Part shown: piece after piece, positions 29,457 through 39,945 of the stretch | Position numbering within the stretch: the stretch's first letter is position 1 | How the letters are laid out: every line of letters begins with the position of its first letter | NCBI GenBank assembly: GCA_913063285.1 | Contig: CAJXXZ010000006.1 | Span: forward strand, 1 to 48,259 | Length of the DNA stretch: 48,259 nt | Origin: an uncultured bacterium | GTDB taxonomy: Bacteria > Pseudomonadota > Alphaproteobacteria > CAJXXZ01 > 1604HC | Direction of reading: 5' to 3' | Position numbers and translations under genes: made by a program | Notes under the pieces: generated by a model | Databases searched by the model: none | What the model saw: the letters and a program-made list of their open reading frames with translations, nothing else | Told to the model about the DNA's origin: nothing

Positions 29457-29723
29457 ATGATTCAAGTAAATCATCAAATTAATTCGAAAAATATACATAT
29501 TTTTGAAGAAATTTTCATCCATATACTTTCACTTTGTAAGAAGTTATTCATGCTTGATTTAAAAGAAGATGAATTATTAATTCTTTATTCAAAAGAAGAT
29601 GAATTATTTACTTTTGCTTCAAAAAAACGAAATATTTTACTTGATTTGTTCAATAGCTGCACTCTTTCATTTACAACAAGTATTAAGAGTATAAATATTA
29701 TTTTAATATTTATTGATAGATAA
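29457..29723 (+). CDS. Possible small gene of unknown function, or remnant
   Basis: A frame of 88 codons from the ATG at 29457. It contains a 30-base tandem repeat giving two copies of a KEDELL/F motif near residues 36-52, preceded and followed by hydrophobic segments. There is no ribosome-binding site and no recognisable homology. It could be a decayed piece of a larger gene or chance. Listed because it exceeds the length expected at this base composition and has an internal repeat. Confidence 0.25.
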   Translation: MIQVNHQINSKNIHIFEEIFIHILSLCKKLFMLDLKEDELLILYSKEDELFTFASKKRNILLDLFNSCTLSFTTSIKSINIILIFIDR

Positions 29724-29867
29724 AAATATAAGTTTTTTCAATGAATATTTTAATTTTTAATCAGTTCAATCATATTATTAAAAAACTTTTGACTATAACA
29801 TAATTAAAACATGTAAGTATTTTAAAAAATAAAGTTCAATATATTGCTAAATATGATTATTGACCTC

Positions 29868-30812
29868 TTATGCAATATAATCGGTTACTCTTTTCATTAA
29901 TCTAAGAGTAACACAATGCGACTTGTCAGCAAGAATATACATCATTTCTTCTTTTGAAGAAGTATCAACTATAAATTTTATAACTTTTTGAATATCTTCT
30001 GGTAATAGATAAAATACTTCCAATTCTATATCATCTCCTTCAATATAAGTAAAGTCGGAATAAAGTTGATTAAATAATATTTCTCCCGTTATAAATATAA
30101 TATTAAGTTTTATTTGCGACATGATGAATAAATTTAGATCTTTAATTTGCAAAGATGGCTCTATGTAATTTCTTATATGTAATAAAAGTTTTTCCATATA
30201 ATTTTCATCAAAAGCTTTTGGTGAATCCGAAACTGCATCACTCATCATATATACCCAGTAAAAAATAGAGTATATCATACCTCTATCAATATCACTCAAG
30301 TTACACACAGTTAGTGCATTTGCAACAACAATTATACTTCGTAATTCGAAGTCATGAATTTTAGATAAATTAATTCTTTTTGCTATTTTTGAAAATTTCA
30401 GCATAGTTTCTACAGAAACATCAGCTAATGTATGAGGTAAGAAGCTATTAATATTTTTTGCCAAATCTTTATCCAGCCTTCTGAATACACAAATAAGAGG
30501 AGTCATCCATTTAATATAGAAAATATTATTTTTCAGCAATATATCAAATAAAATTTTATCTTCCTTTAAAAAAAGATGATCATATGAATTTTCTAATTTT
30601 CGGTCATTTTTTTGAGTATTATTATTTTTACCAAACAGATACATTAATGGTTGCTTAGCTTTTGTAGTGATATGTTTTACAAAATGTGAAATGCGACTTT
30701 GATGTGGTGAATCAGATGCGGAAACTACGAAGTCACTAAAGTTTCGATGAAATTGCAAATCATCATATGTTGCTACTATACTTACAAATATAGCTGATAG
30801 TATATATCGCAC
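29868..30812 (-). CDS. Exported protein of unknown function, paralogue of the gene at 12278-13153
   Basis: A 314-residue product from a GTG at 30812 with a signal-peptide-like start (MRYILSAIFVSIVATYDDLQ). Its middle aligns with the 12.3-kb gene (LSKIHDFELRS; ANAL followed by cNLSDI), and both end in an LPxxxQ...KFI segment and amphipathic helices. Between signal and core it has an extra Lys/Asn-rich segment (about 45-75). Divergent from dnaK. No domain that I recognise; no cysteine pairs or catalytic motif. Export is inferred from the N-terminus only. Confidence 0.75.
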   Translation of the reverse strand: MRYILSAIFVSIVATYDDLQFHRNFSDFVVSASDSPHQSRISHFVKHITTKAKQPLMYLFGKNNNTQKNDRKLENSYDHLFLKEDKILFDILLKNNIFYIKWMTPLICVFRRLDKDLAKNINSFLPHTLADVSVETMLKFSKIAKRINLSKIHDFELRSIIVVANALTVCNLSDIDRGMIYSIFYWVYMMSDAVSDSPKAFDENYMEKLLLHIRNYIEPSLQIKDLNLFIMSQIKLNIIFITGEILFNQLYSDFTYIEGDDIELEVFYLLPEDIQKVIKFIVDTSSKEEMMYILADKSHCVTLRLMKRVTDYIA

Positions 30813-31106
30813 GAGTTTACATATACTGATTATTTATATAAATCAAGCTTTATTTGATTGTTCATAAAAAGTATATTTTTCATAAAGAATTGAAAATTTT
30901 TATATTCATTTGACTAAATGAAATGATTTTATTTATAATTTATAGTGTAGTATGATAATTATATTAAACTATAACTCTTCCAAAGCCTAAATTTACAAAA
31001 ATATTTTATATAAATTATTGAAATTTTATTAGATATATATCATTAAGTATGTTGCAATATATATATGTATGTGATATATGTTTAATAAACTGTTGGAGGT
31101 GGCGAA

Positions 31107-33062
31107 ATGGCAGGTAATGAAGTCGTGATCGGTATAGATCTTGGTACGACCAACTCATGTATGGCCGTAGTGGAGAATGGAAATCCTCGTGTTCTAGAAA
31201 ATGCAGATGGAGCTCGCACAACCCCTTCTGTTGTAAATCTTTCCTTTGATGAAAAAGGAAACAAGCAAATAGAAGTTGGGCAAGCAGCTCTTCGTAAGGC
31301 AATTTTAAAACCCTCAGAGACTTTAATTGCAATTAAAAGATTAATTGGAAGAAAGTTTGAAGATGTACAAAAAAGTGGCATTACAAATCATGTCTCTTAT
31401 AAAGTAGTTGGAAATAAAGATGGTGATGCATGCGTTGAAGTTGGAGGTAAGGTATTTCATCCTTCGGAAATTAGCGCAATGATATTATCTTATCTAAAAG
31501 AAAATGCTGAACAACGCTTAGGAAAAAAAGTAACGGGCGCTGTAATTACGGTTCCAGCTTATTTTAACGATGCACAAAGACAAGCAACCAAAGATGCTGG
31601 AAAAATTGCTGGATTGGATGTAAAACGTATTATTAATGAACCCACAGCTGCAGCTTTTGCATATGGTATTGACAAGAAAAATACAAGCGGAACATTAGCA
31701 GTTTATGATTTAGGAGGAGGTACATTTGATGTTTCTATTCTTGATATAAATGATGGAGTCTTTGAGGTGAAATCAACTAATGGTGATACAATGCTTGGAG
31801 GAGAAGATTTTGATAATGCGTTAGTAGAGTATATAATACTAGAATTTCTTAGAACTCATTCAATTGATTTATCAAAAGATAAGCAAGCAATGCAAAGACT
31901 AAAAGAGTCTGCAAAAAATTCAAAACAAGAATTATCTAGTAGCCCTCAAGTTGAGATAAATCTACCATTTATTACTATAAAACAGGATGAGGGTCCTCAA
32001 CATTTAAATATGACAATTACTAGAGCAAAACTAGTAGAACTAACTCGTAAGTTTATAGAAAGATCAACACAGCCTTGCTTGCAAGCAATACAGGATTCAA
32101 AAGTTGCTAAAGAAGATATAAAGCCAATTATTTTAGTTGGTGGTATGACTAGAATGCCTGCTGTAAGAGATCATGTAAAATCAATATTTAATAAATCCGA
32201 CGCTGATATATGTCTTGATGTAAATCCAGATGAAGTTGTTGCTATAGGTGCTGCAATTCAGGGCGCCGTACTATCCGGAGGTATGAAAGACGATTTAGTT
32301 TTGCTTGATGTAACACCTCTATCTCTTGGTATTGAAACTGAAGGTGGTATTTTGACCGTTCTCATTCCTCGTAACACAACAATTCCTACTAAAAAATCTC
32401 AAATTTTCTCAACTGCAGCTGATAATCAAACTTCAGTAACCATAGCAGTAGGTCAGGGTGAGAGACCTCTAGCAAAAGATAATAAAATTTTAGGACGTTT
32501 TGACTTGTTAGATATTCCTCCTGCACCTAGAGGAGTTCCTCAAATAGAAGTAACCTTTGATATTGATGTAGATGGTATAGTTAACGTTTCAGCTCAAGAT
32601 AAGGGTACTGGAAAAGAGAATAGAATTGTAATTAAAGGTCAAGGAGGTTTAAGTAAAGAAGAAATTGAACAAAGAGTTGCAGAATTTGAGGAGTATAAAG
32701 AGCAGGATAAAGCGGCAAAGGATCTGATAGAAAAGAAAAACACTCTTGCAACTTCGATATATTCTGCCGAAAAAGCTCTAAAAGATCATGGTGAAAAGCT
32801 AGGAGAAAATGATAGAGAGTCTGTTCGCTCAGCATTAGAGAAAGCTAAGAGTTTACAGGAAAAAGACATCAATTCATCAGATGAAATAGATGCAGTTCTT
32901 AAAAATCTACAAGAGTCTTCTCAAAAATTAGGTGAAGTTGTATACAAGGAAGCTCAAGCTCAGCAGGCTGATATTCAAAAGAATGATGCTGGTGAATCTT
33001 CTGATGATAATAATTCTAGTGAGTCTTCTGATACTAATGATTCAGAAGAAGTAAAAGAATAA
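31107..33062 (+). CDS. dnaK: Chaperone protein DnaK (Hsp70)
   Basis: Full-length Hsp70 of 651 residues. The ATPase domain opens with [19 protein letters not shown] and contains [13 protein letters not shown] and [30 protein letters not shown] and the linker [16 protein letters not shown] lead into the substrate-binding domain. The C-terminal tail is Ser/Asp/Asn-rich and ends EEVKE, close to the usual EEVDK-type end. GGAGG lies upstream of the ATG. grpE, dnaJ and hscB in this window supply partners. The tail contains a nine-residue near-repeat (AGESSDDNN then SSESSDTND) that is absent from the duplicated tail copy downstream. No clear sigma-32 promoter is visible. Confidence 0.98.
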   Translation: MAGNEVVIGIDLGTTNSCMAVVENGNPRVLENADGARTTPSVVNLSFDEKGNKQIEVGQAALRKAILKPSETLIAIKRLIGRKFEDVQKSGITNHVSYKVVGNKDGDACVEVGGKVFHPSEISAMILSYLKENAEQRLGKKVTGAVITVPAYFNDAQRQATKDAGKIAGLDVKRIINEPTAAAFAYGIDKKNTSGTLAVYDLGGGTFDVSILDINDGVFEVKSTNGDTMLGGEDFDNALVEYIILEFLRTHSIDLSKDKQAMQRLKESAKNSKQELSSSPQVEINLPFITIKQDEGPQHLNMTITRAKLVELTRKFIERSTQPCLQAIQDSKVAKEDIKPIILVGGMTRMPAVRDHVKSIFNKSDADICLDVNPDEVVAIGAAIQGAVLSGGMKDDLVLLDVTPLSLGIETEGGILTVLIPRNTTIPTKKSQIFSTAADNQTSVTIAVGQGERPLAKDNKILGRFDLLDIPPAPRGVPQIEVTFDIDVDGIVNVSAQDKGTGKENRIVIKGQGGLSKEEIEQRVAEFEEYKEQDKAAKDLIEKKNTLATSIYSAEKALKDHGEKLGENDRESVRSALEKAKSLQEKDINSSDEIDAVLKNLQESSQKLGEVVYKEAQAQQADIQKNDAGESSDDNNSSESSDTNDSEEVKE

Positions 33063-33556
33063 TTTTGTAATATAGATTATCGCTTAACTTTTGAGTTGTT
33101 TAATTTACAAATAAACCAACTTTACATAAGAACTTAAGTCCTTAGAATCAAACTGACATAAATAGTTTCAGAGTGCAAATTCTACAAAAGTGAATTTTTA
33201 ATATATGAAACAGGCTTAGTTTTTAAAAATCTATAGAAATTCTTTCAAAAATTAGGTGAAGTTGTATACAAGGAAGCTCAAGCTCAGCAGGCTGATATTC
33301 AAAAGAATGATTCTAGTGAGTCTTCTGATACTAATGATTCAGAAGAAGTAAAAGAATAATCTTATAATACAGATTATCGTTCAACTTTTGAGTTTTTGAA
33401 TGTAAAAATAAATGAAGTATGTATAATTAAATAAATATAAATAGTTTAAGAGTGTAAATTCTACAAAAGTTAAGTAGTTTCAGAGTGTAAATTCTATAAA
33501 AGTGAATTTTTAACATATGAAACAGGCTTAGTTTTTAAAAATCTATAGAAATTCTT
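32894..33556. repeat. Tandem array of the dnaK 3' end (two full units plus a truncated third)
   Basis: Unit 1 is 32894-33217 (end of dnaK plus flank). Unit 2 is 33218-33529, beginning agtttttaaaaatctat and running through a copy of the last DnaK codons with their stop. A third start (33530-33556) breaks off. Unit 2 lacks 27 bases that encode the nine-residue tail repeat. Units have drifted most in the region corresponding to flank. Confidence 0.93.
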
Positions 33557-34937
33557 TAAAAATATAACTTGACTATATTATAATAACATAGTTTGACATT
33601 TATGTAATCTTGCAAATCACAGTATAATTTTATATTAAAAGAATTTTTACAATTTCTTAAATGTAATAATCAATCTCAATCATAGAAGAGTTTTATTTTT
33701 AGAAAAAACTTGTATAATACTATTATTCACGAATGAAAACATTACACACTAATTAAGTTAATTTAGTTTTAAAAAATATTGTTTATTTTTATTATGTATT
33801 TGTATCGAAATTTATATTAATAATAAAAAATATATATTACATAAAATTGTCTTTTAAAAAAATATTTTTCATGATTTATGATGTATTTCATTATGTAAAT
33901 AATATTTATTTGTAAAATTAATATTACAAATTTCTTTATTAAGATTTTAAAAAATTTATACATGAATAAAATATCACTCAATAATTTTTTGAATTTAGTT
34001 TTAGAGAATCAAAATATTTTTTTCTTATGTATTTGTATCGAAATTTATATAAATAGGTTAAAATCACCTCTTATATAATTTATCTTTGTTTGTAATGTAT
34101 ACTTATTTTTATATAAAGTAAGCAAAAATTTTTTTATTGTTTTAATAAATTTATAAATATCTGTTTAAGTATGCATAATTTAATTATTATATAAAAAATA
34201 CTAATTTAGTTCTTGTAAAATAAATTTAACAAAATATATAATTTAGTAGAAAGCTAAATGAGTTAAAGATTATTTTGTATCAAATATAAAAAATTTCACT
34301 AAACTTACTATTTTATCTTTGTATTACTTTTTTAAACAAATTATCAAAAATAAAATTTTAATAAGTTGTTTATTTAAAAATATGCATTGTAAGAAAAAAT
34401 GATAAGTTTCAAAAATGAAATGATTTTAAAATTATGATATGTTATTAGTTAATTTTATTAAATTATTTTAGAAACTTTATAACTAATATATAAGATAAAT
34501 GATTAACTATTCAACTTAGCATATCAGTAAATTTTAGTACAAAGTATAAAATAAGATGAAGATTAAAAAATAATCATATAACTGTTGAAAATTTACTTGA
34601 AAGTATTTATGTAACAAGCAAAAAAAATGTAAATTTTTAATTTTATGAATAAAGTTGTTGTGATTTAAGAGTATAAGCGAGTAAATTAAAATTTTTCTTA
34701 TAAAAAGTTCAAATATAACTACTCAATAAAGTTGTTAATGACAAAGTATGTTGATAAAATTTTTATCGAAATTTAACTACTACTCAAGTTTTTAAAATTG
34801 AATATCTTATACATTTTGCATGATAAATATATTTTCAAGCTATTACTAATAGTAAATTTCATAAAAATATATCTAATATATTATATAAAAAATTTAACGT
34901 ATAGATTTAATATAAAACAGATTATATAATTTATATA
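33557..34937. other. About 1.4 kb without a recognisable gene
   Basis: AT-rich sequence between the dnaK tail array and radA. Apart from the direct repeat listed separately I see no frame, RNA gene or terminator. Confidence 0.6.
33762..34055. repeat. Non-coding direct repeat (about 60 bases, two copies)
   Basis: A 26-base run is identical at 33792-33817 and 34025-34050 (ttatgtatttgtatcgaaat and the next six bases). Similarity extends left to aatttagtttta at about 33762 and 33992. Spacing is about 232 bases. No gene is involved. Confidence 0.8.
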
Positions 34938-36269
34938 ATGAGTAAAAATTTATTTATATGCACACAATGCTATACAAAATTTTCAAAATGGAGCGGAAAA
35001 TGTGACAAATGCGGTCAATGGAACACTTTAGAAGAAGCACAGCATACAACAAAAATATCAACACAAGCAGTAAAATTAGAATATCTTAACGAAATTACAA
35101 CTAAATCAGTAGAACGTTATAAAACTAATATCAAAGAATTTGACTATGTGTGTGGCGGAGGAATAGTTGCTGGATCAGTTACTTTAATTGGCGGTGAGCC
35201 TGGTATTGGAAAATCTACAATACTATTACAAATTAGTAGTGCATTACAATCTTTGGGTGCAGTAATATATATTAGTGGTGAAGAAGCTACAAATCAAATT
35301 AAAATGAGAGCTCAACGTCTTCAAATTCCTATGGAAAATGTAGCCTGTGCATCAACTATACATCTTGAGTCAATAATCGAAGTTCTTTCATCGTGTAAAC
35401 CTGCTCTTGTTATCATCGATTCAATTCAAACTTTATATTCTTCTTCTATAGAAGGAACTCCTGGTACAGTAGCTCAATTAAGAGTATGTTCACATAATTT
35501 GATTCAATGGGCAAAAAATGAAAATATTCCTATGATAATTGTTGGTCATGTAACAAAAGATGGAGCTTTAGCTGGTCCAAAAGTGATAGAACATATGGTT
35601 GATTGCGTATTATACTTTGAAAGTGAGCGAACTGAAGGTCCCTTAAGAATATTAAGAGCTGTAAAAAATAGATTTGGACCAACGGATGTATTAGGAATTT
35701 TTGAAATGCAAAATAAAGGCTTAGTATCAGTACAAGACGCATCATCATTATTTTTACAAAATCGTAATTGTAACTCATATGGATCTACTGTATTTCCTAG
35801 TATTGAAGGAAATCGACCAATCTTTGTTGAAATGCAAGCATTAGTATCAAAATCATATATACAAATGCCTAGAAGATCAGTAGTTGGATGGGATTCTAAT
35901 AGATTATCTATGCTTGCAGCAGTACTTGAAACACAATGCGGCATATCACTTTGTGGAAAAGATTTATATTTTAATGTAGTGGGTGGTATTCGAACCACAG
36001 AACCTGTATCTGACCTTGCTGCAGCTATAGCTTTAATTTCTGCTGTCAAAAAAATTACAATTTCTAGTAAATGTATAATAATTGGTGAGATTGGATTATC
36101 AGGCAAGGTAAGATCAGGTCCACAAATTGCACGTCGTATACAAGAAGCTGAAAAACTTGGTTTTGATACAGCTTTAATACCAGAAACTACATCAGCTATT
36201 CAAAGTAAAATGAAACTAATCACCATATTACATATTAAAAATGCATTGCAGTTTTGTATGCAGCTGTAA
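34938..36269 (+). CDS. radA: DNA repair protein RadA (Sms)
   Basis: RadA is a RecA-like hexameric helicase that processes recombination intermediates. The 443-residue product has the N-terminal zinc finger (CTQCYTKFSKWSGKCDKC), Walker A GGEPGIGKST, Walker B LVIIDSIQT, the family motif KNRFG, and a C-terminal Lon-like domain (FNVVGGIRTTEPVSDLAAAI; GEIGLSGKVR). Length is standard. It stands about 100 bases upstream of the AsmA-like gene. Confidence 0.97.
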   Translation: MSKNLFICTQCYTKFSKWSGKCDKCGQWNTLEEAQHTTKISTQAVKLEYLNEITTKSVERYKTNIKEFDYVCGGGIVAGSVTLIGGEPGIGKSTILLQISSALQSLGAVIYISGEEATNQIKMRAQRLQIPMENVACASTIHLESIIEVLSSCKPALVIIDSIQTLYSSSIEGTPGTVAQLRVCSHNLIQWAKNENIPMIIVGHVTKDGALAGPKVIEHMVDCVLYFESERTEGPLRILRAVKNRFGPTDVLGIFEMQNKGLVSVQDASSLFLQNRNCNSYGSTVFPSIEGNRPIFVEMQALVSKSYIQMPRRSVVGWDSNRLSMLAAVLETQCGISLCGKDLYFNVVGGIRTTEPVSDLAAAIALISAVKKITISSKCIIIGEIGLSGKVRSGPQIARRIQEAEKLGFDTALIPETTSAIQSKMKLITILHIKNALQFCMQL

Positions 36270-36370
36270 ACTAAAAGTAATTTTATAATCTGTTTCATAT
36301 AAATATTCATTAAGTTTTATTTATAAATTTGTATCTTTAATAGATCAGAATTTGAAAATATATTACAGCT

Positions 36371-38416
36371 ATGTTAGCATTTTATGTGCATTTAATTATA
36401 GGCATATTTAAATTTTTAATTGAATTTTGGTGGAGTGTAGCTTTTATTTTATTAACATTAAAAGCTTCACATGAGTTTGGATTTACCATTGGAATTTTAA
36501 TTTTTATTACAATATATCTAAGCAAATATCTTTTGACAAATGTTTTGTTTAATATTTTATATCCTGTATTTATAACGCTTTATTACGTTTTACGATTTAT
36601 ATATCATCTTGTAAAATTTGTATTTTTGTCAATTTTAATTATCATACTATTAATACCAATTTATTTTCAAGTTTATATTCAACCAGAACAAAATGGAAAA
36701 ACTATATATATAGATACAGAATATAACTTTATTGATATTGCTAAAAAATATCAAAACAAATACAAAAATATGATTTTCAATCTTAAGCCTACCGATATAA
36801 ATCAAAAAAATAATAATGATGTTAAATGCAATAAAAGCGATTTAAATATGAAAAAGCCAAAATTAAATCAAAAAGATGAGTTGCCTGAGTATATAGAGAA
36901 AAATCGCATTAAAAATGAAACAAGTATTGATAGTGAATTTGTTTTTAGATATTTAGATTTGGTTAATACAGGTTTATCCTTTATTTCCTCATCAAAAATT
37001 CCTCAATTTATTTTACATAAAATATACGAATGGACACAAATAGATCAATTACACATATCATTAAATGCTCATGATATAATAATTGAAATTTATTATAGAG
37101 GAAATAATTTATGTATGGATATAAAATATAATCAATGGACCTATCGATTTATTTCTGGAAGTAAAAATGCAAGACTGCATTTATTAAAAAATAACATTCC
37201 AATTTCTGAGCTAAAATATGATGTGGCTAATAAATTACAACATGGTTCAGGTGTGATGATTTTTGCTAATTTAAATGATTATGTAGTAAATTTTAGATGG
37301 AATTATGAGGCTAAAAATAAATTAATTCGTTTAATTTGTGAATCGGATGAAAAACGTGCATTTAAATTATTACCAATAAATGTAAATCTAAGTAGGGAAT
37401 TTCCAATTATAGCTGAAATTGATCTTGATGATTTGTTTGTAAAACTTACACATAAGGAATTTTCCTTAAATCTATATCTTGGTAAAGAATCAAAAATTTT
37501 ATATGATCTAAAATCATATCCTCTTGTTGTATCTGGACATATAGCTTGGAAGGATGGATACATGGATGTACTAGGTAATGGATTTTACTTACATCTTGAA
37601 CCTTTCTTGAAAAATATTGAAAGAGGAGCAAGTGTAGATATTAGACTAAACTGTAAATTTGAATATTTGTATCTTTTGTCACAAGATAAAGCTTTGTTAG
37701 ATGCAGAGATGTCTTATAAAATGAAGGATGGTAAGATATTACATGCTGATGGAACAGCAATTCTACAGAATAAAAAATTAGTTTTACGGTATATAAAAGA
37801 TGGTAAGTTTGTTTGTATGATACCTTCATTAAAAGATGTGCTATGGGTGGTAAATAGAGGAAAAAGATTAGAAAAAGCTGAAAAAACTGAGATAAATATA
37901 GATGTAGGATCAAAAAGTTTAAATTGGAAAATTATTGTAAATGATGTGATATTAGATAGTACTGCATTACAATTTAAAACATTATTTAGCACTTCAACTT
38001 GGGAAAAGATTATTAAATACGATTTTTATCCTAATTCTTTTGAGCAGTTTATCGCTTTTGGTACTTTTGATTTTAATTCTACTATTTTTGATATAAAAAA
38101 ATCTCATATGAAAAATAAATTTTTATCTTTAAGCTCAAAAGGAACAGTAAATCTCAAAGAGAGTAATATGAATTTTGAAGTGATTTACAAAGCTATAAAT
38201 CATTGGAATGAAATATTTATAGAAAAAGATTTAGATACAAATCCATCATTTTTACAAGATGCTGCAAGAATTAGAGTAAGTGGCCCTTGGAATAATCCTC
38301 ATATAGAAGTTATTACCGGTATCGGAGCATATATTGATTTTATATTGAGTCCAGTATTTTTATTTACTGAAATTCCAAAATATATACTGAGTAGAGGTAG
38401 TAAAAATTCAAACTAG
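36371..38416 (+). CDS. Large membrane-anchored protein, possibly AsmA/DUF3971-like
   Basis: A 681-residue protein. The first ~105 residues hold three or four closely spaced membrane helices, an unusual start for this class, followed by a Lys/Asn-rich linker and about 480 residues of likely beta-rich, periplasm-facing sequence. The C-terminal part (SSKGTVNLKESNMNFEVIY, then VSGPWNNPHIEV and an FxxxP segment) resembles the end of AsmA/TamB-like and DUF3971 proteins, which are thought to form lipid-carrying beta grooves between inner and outer membranes. The match is by eye and weak; "conserved membrane protein" is the safe call. It may share a transcript with radA. Confidence 0.6.
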   Translation: MLAFYVHLIIGIFKFLIEFWWSVAFILLTLKASHEFGFTIGILIFITIYLSKYLLTNVLFNILYPVFITLYYVLRFIYHLVKFVFLSILIIILLIPIYFQVYIQPEQNGKTIYIDTEYNFIDIAKKYQNKYKNMIFNLKPTDINQKNNNDVKCNKSDLNMKKPKLNQKDELPEYIEKNRIKNETSIDSEFVFRYLDLVNTGLSFISSSKIPQFILHKIYEWTQIDQLHISLNAHDIIIEIYYRGNNLCMDIKYNQWTYRFISGSKNARLHLLKNNIPISELKYDVANKLQHGSGVMIFANLNDYVVNFRWNYEAKNKLIRLICESDEKRAFKLLPINVNLSREFPIIAEIDLDDLFVKLTHKEFSLNLYLGKESKILYDLKSYPLVVSGHIAWKDGYMDVLGNGFYLHLEPFLKNIERGASVDIRLNCKFEYLYLLSQDKALLDAEMSYKMKDGKILHADGTAILQNKKLVLRYIKDGKFVCMIPSLKDVLWVVNRGKRLEKAEKTEINIDVGSKSLNWKIIVNDVILDSTALQFKTLFSTSTWEKIIKYDFYPNSFEQFIAFGTFDFNSTIFDIKKSHMKNKFLSLSSKGTVNLKESNMNFEVIYKAINHWNEIFIEKDLDTNPSFLQDAARIRVSGPWNNPHIEVITGIGAYIDFILSPVFLFTEIPKYILSRGSKNSN

Positions 38417-39004
38417 ATTTAGTATAATACAGATTAAATTAATTTCTAAGTATGAAAATTAGATATAGTATAGTAATGTATGCATGATTCATATGTGTAA
38501 AACTTGTTCAGTATATATATCTACATAATAGTATAAAAAGTTTATTATAAATACTTGATTTATCAAATTAATTTTTCATTTCAAAATACAAATTATTTAA
38601 ATTTTGATTATGAAATGCAAAACTATTTTTAGTGGTTATAAATTTAAATTAATGATGATTATTTCGTAAGTGCAGAATTTAAATATAGAAATTAGTAAAG
38701 AAGATTGATTGATTTAAATAAATTTCTTCATATTTTGTCAAAAAAATAATTGAATTTTTCAGTATAAGTGCTTTTTGTATAAAATTTTACTATTTTTTTA
38801 TCATTTTGATATTAAAATATCTTGTTAAAGGTAAAATTTATAAAATATTTAAATTCAAACCAATATTTTTTGATGTATTAAAATCAAACATAAGGTATTT
38901 TGTGAAAAAATATTTTATATTAAAAAATAAATTCTTATTAAAAATAAGGCTTGTAGTTTTATTATAAAGATGATATTAAATTCATGTATGCCAAGTGGTG
39001 AAAA
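38417..39004. other. Spacer of about 590 bases upstream of the S10 operon
   Basis: AT-rich, no gene seen. It must contain the promoter of rpsJ, but I cannot define it. tuf and rpsG/fusA, common neighbours, are absent. Confidence 0.5.
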
Positions 39005-39310
39005 ATGATTAGTATAATATTAAAGTCCTATGATGTAGAAGCTTTAGATAGAGCTGCACAAAAACTGACTAAAGTTCTAACAAATTCGGGAGTAAAAGTG
39101 ATTGGTCCGCATCCTTTACCAACTAAAATTAAACGACATACTATATTAAGTGGACCGCATATTGATAAGCATGCTAGACATCAGCTAGAGCAGAGAACTA
39201 TGACTAGAATAATTCGAGCTCCTGTGTCTACTGTCAATGTGCTAGATAATTTTGAATATGTAATTCCAAGTACGGTGCATGTGGAAATTAAAACAGGAGG
39301 TAAATCGTGA
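39005..39310 (+). CDS. rpsJ: 30S ribosomal protein S10
   Basis: S10 is a small-subunit head protein and the first gene of the S10 operon. The 101-residue product shows ILKSYDVEALDRAA, the conserved GPHPLPTKIKRHTIL and HIDKHARHQLEQRT. Its stop overlaps the rplC start (GTGA). Standard length. Confidence 0.97.
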   Translation: MISIILKSYDVEALDRAAQKLTKVLTNSGVKVIGPHPLPTKIKRHTILSGPHIDKHARHQLEQRTMTRIIRAPVSTVNVLDNFEYVIPSTVHVEIKTGGKS

Positions 39311-39945
39311 GATATTTTGGTGTTTTTGCAAAAAAATTAGGTATGACACAAATCAAAAAAGACGATTTAGTTCTTCCAATTACACTTTTGCTTGCTGAAA
39401 AAGTAAAAGTTTTAAGCTATAGAACTCAAGAGAAAAATGGATATGATGCTGTGTTATTAGGGTGTGGTGAAGGTAAAGAAAAATCGTGGAATAAGCCTCA
39501 AAAATCTTTATTTAATGGTGAATTTTCACAAGTAATAGGAGAGTTTAGATGTAAAAATTCATTAAATTATGAAGTTGGTGATTATATTGATTTGGAGAAA
39601 GAATTTAGCCTTAACTCACTTGTTGATGTGACGGCAAAAAGTGTAGGAAAAGGATTTACAGGAGTAATCAAGAGACATAATTTCTCAGGAATGCCTGCAT
39701 CTCATGGAGTTTCAAAAGCTCATCGTGCACATGGATCTACTGGACATAGAACATATCCTGGTCGAGTATTTAAAGGTAAAAAAATGGCAGGTAGAGATGG
39801 AAATTCTCAAGTAACCATAAAAAATCTAAAAGTTGTAGTCATTGATAAAATTGATAATTCTGATAAGGTATTGATAGGAGTTCACGGATCTATTCCTGGA
39901 CACAAAAATTCTTGGTGTAGAATTTATAAGCAGGAGGCAAGATGA
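39307..39945 (+). CDS. rplC: 50S ribosomal protein L3
   Basis: L3 lies near the peptidyl-transferase centre and initiates 50S assembly. The 212-residue product starts at GTG 39307, overlapping rpsJ by four bases with GGAGGT just upstream. Signature segments are VTAKSVGKGFTGVIKRHNF, GSTGHRTYPGRVFKGKKMAG and the C-terminal VLIGVHGSIPGHKNSWCRIY. Its stop overlaps rplD (ATGA). Confidence 0.97.
   Translation: MRYFGVFAKKLGMTQIKKDDLVLPITLLLAEKVKVLSYRTQEKNGYDAVLLGCGEGKEKSWNKPQKSLFNGEFSQVIGEFRCKNSLNYEVGDYIDLEKEFSLNSLVDVTAKSVGKGFTGVIKRHNFSGMPASHGVSKAHRAHGSTGHRTYPGRVFKGKKMAGRDGNSQVTIKNLKVVVIDKIDNSDKVLIGVHGSIPGHKNSWCRIYKQEAR

Noticed and set aside
30813-31106. Heat-shock sigma-32 promoter upstream of dnaK
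   Set aside because: I could not find a CTTGAA-type box with a properly spaced CCCCAT-like box; only generic AT-rich sequence and the GGAGG site are evident.
35546-36106. 186-codon frame antisense to radA
   Set aside because: Shadow of the conserved radA frame; no motif and no start signal.
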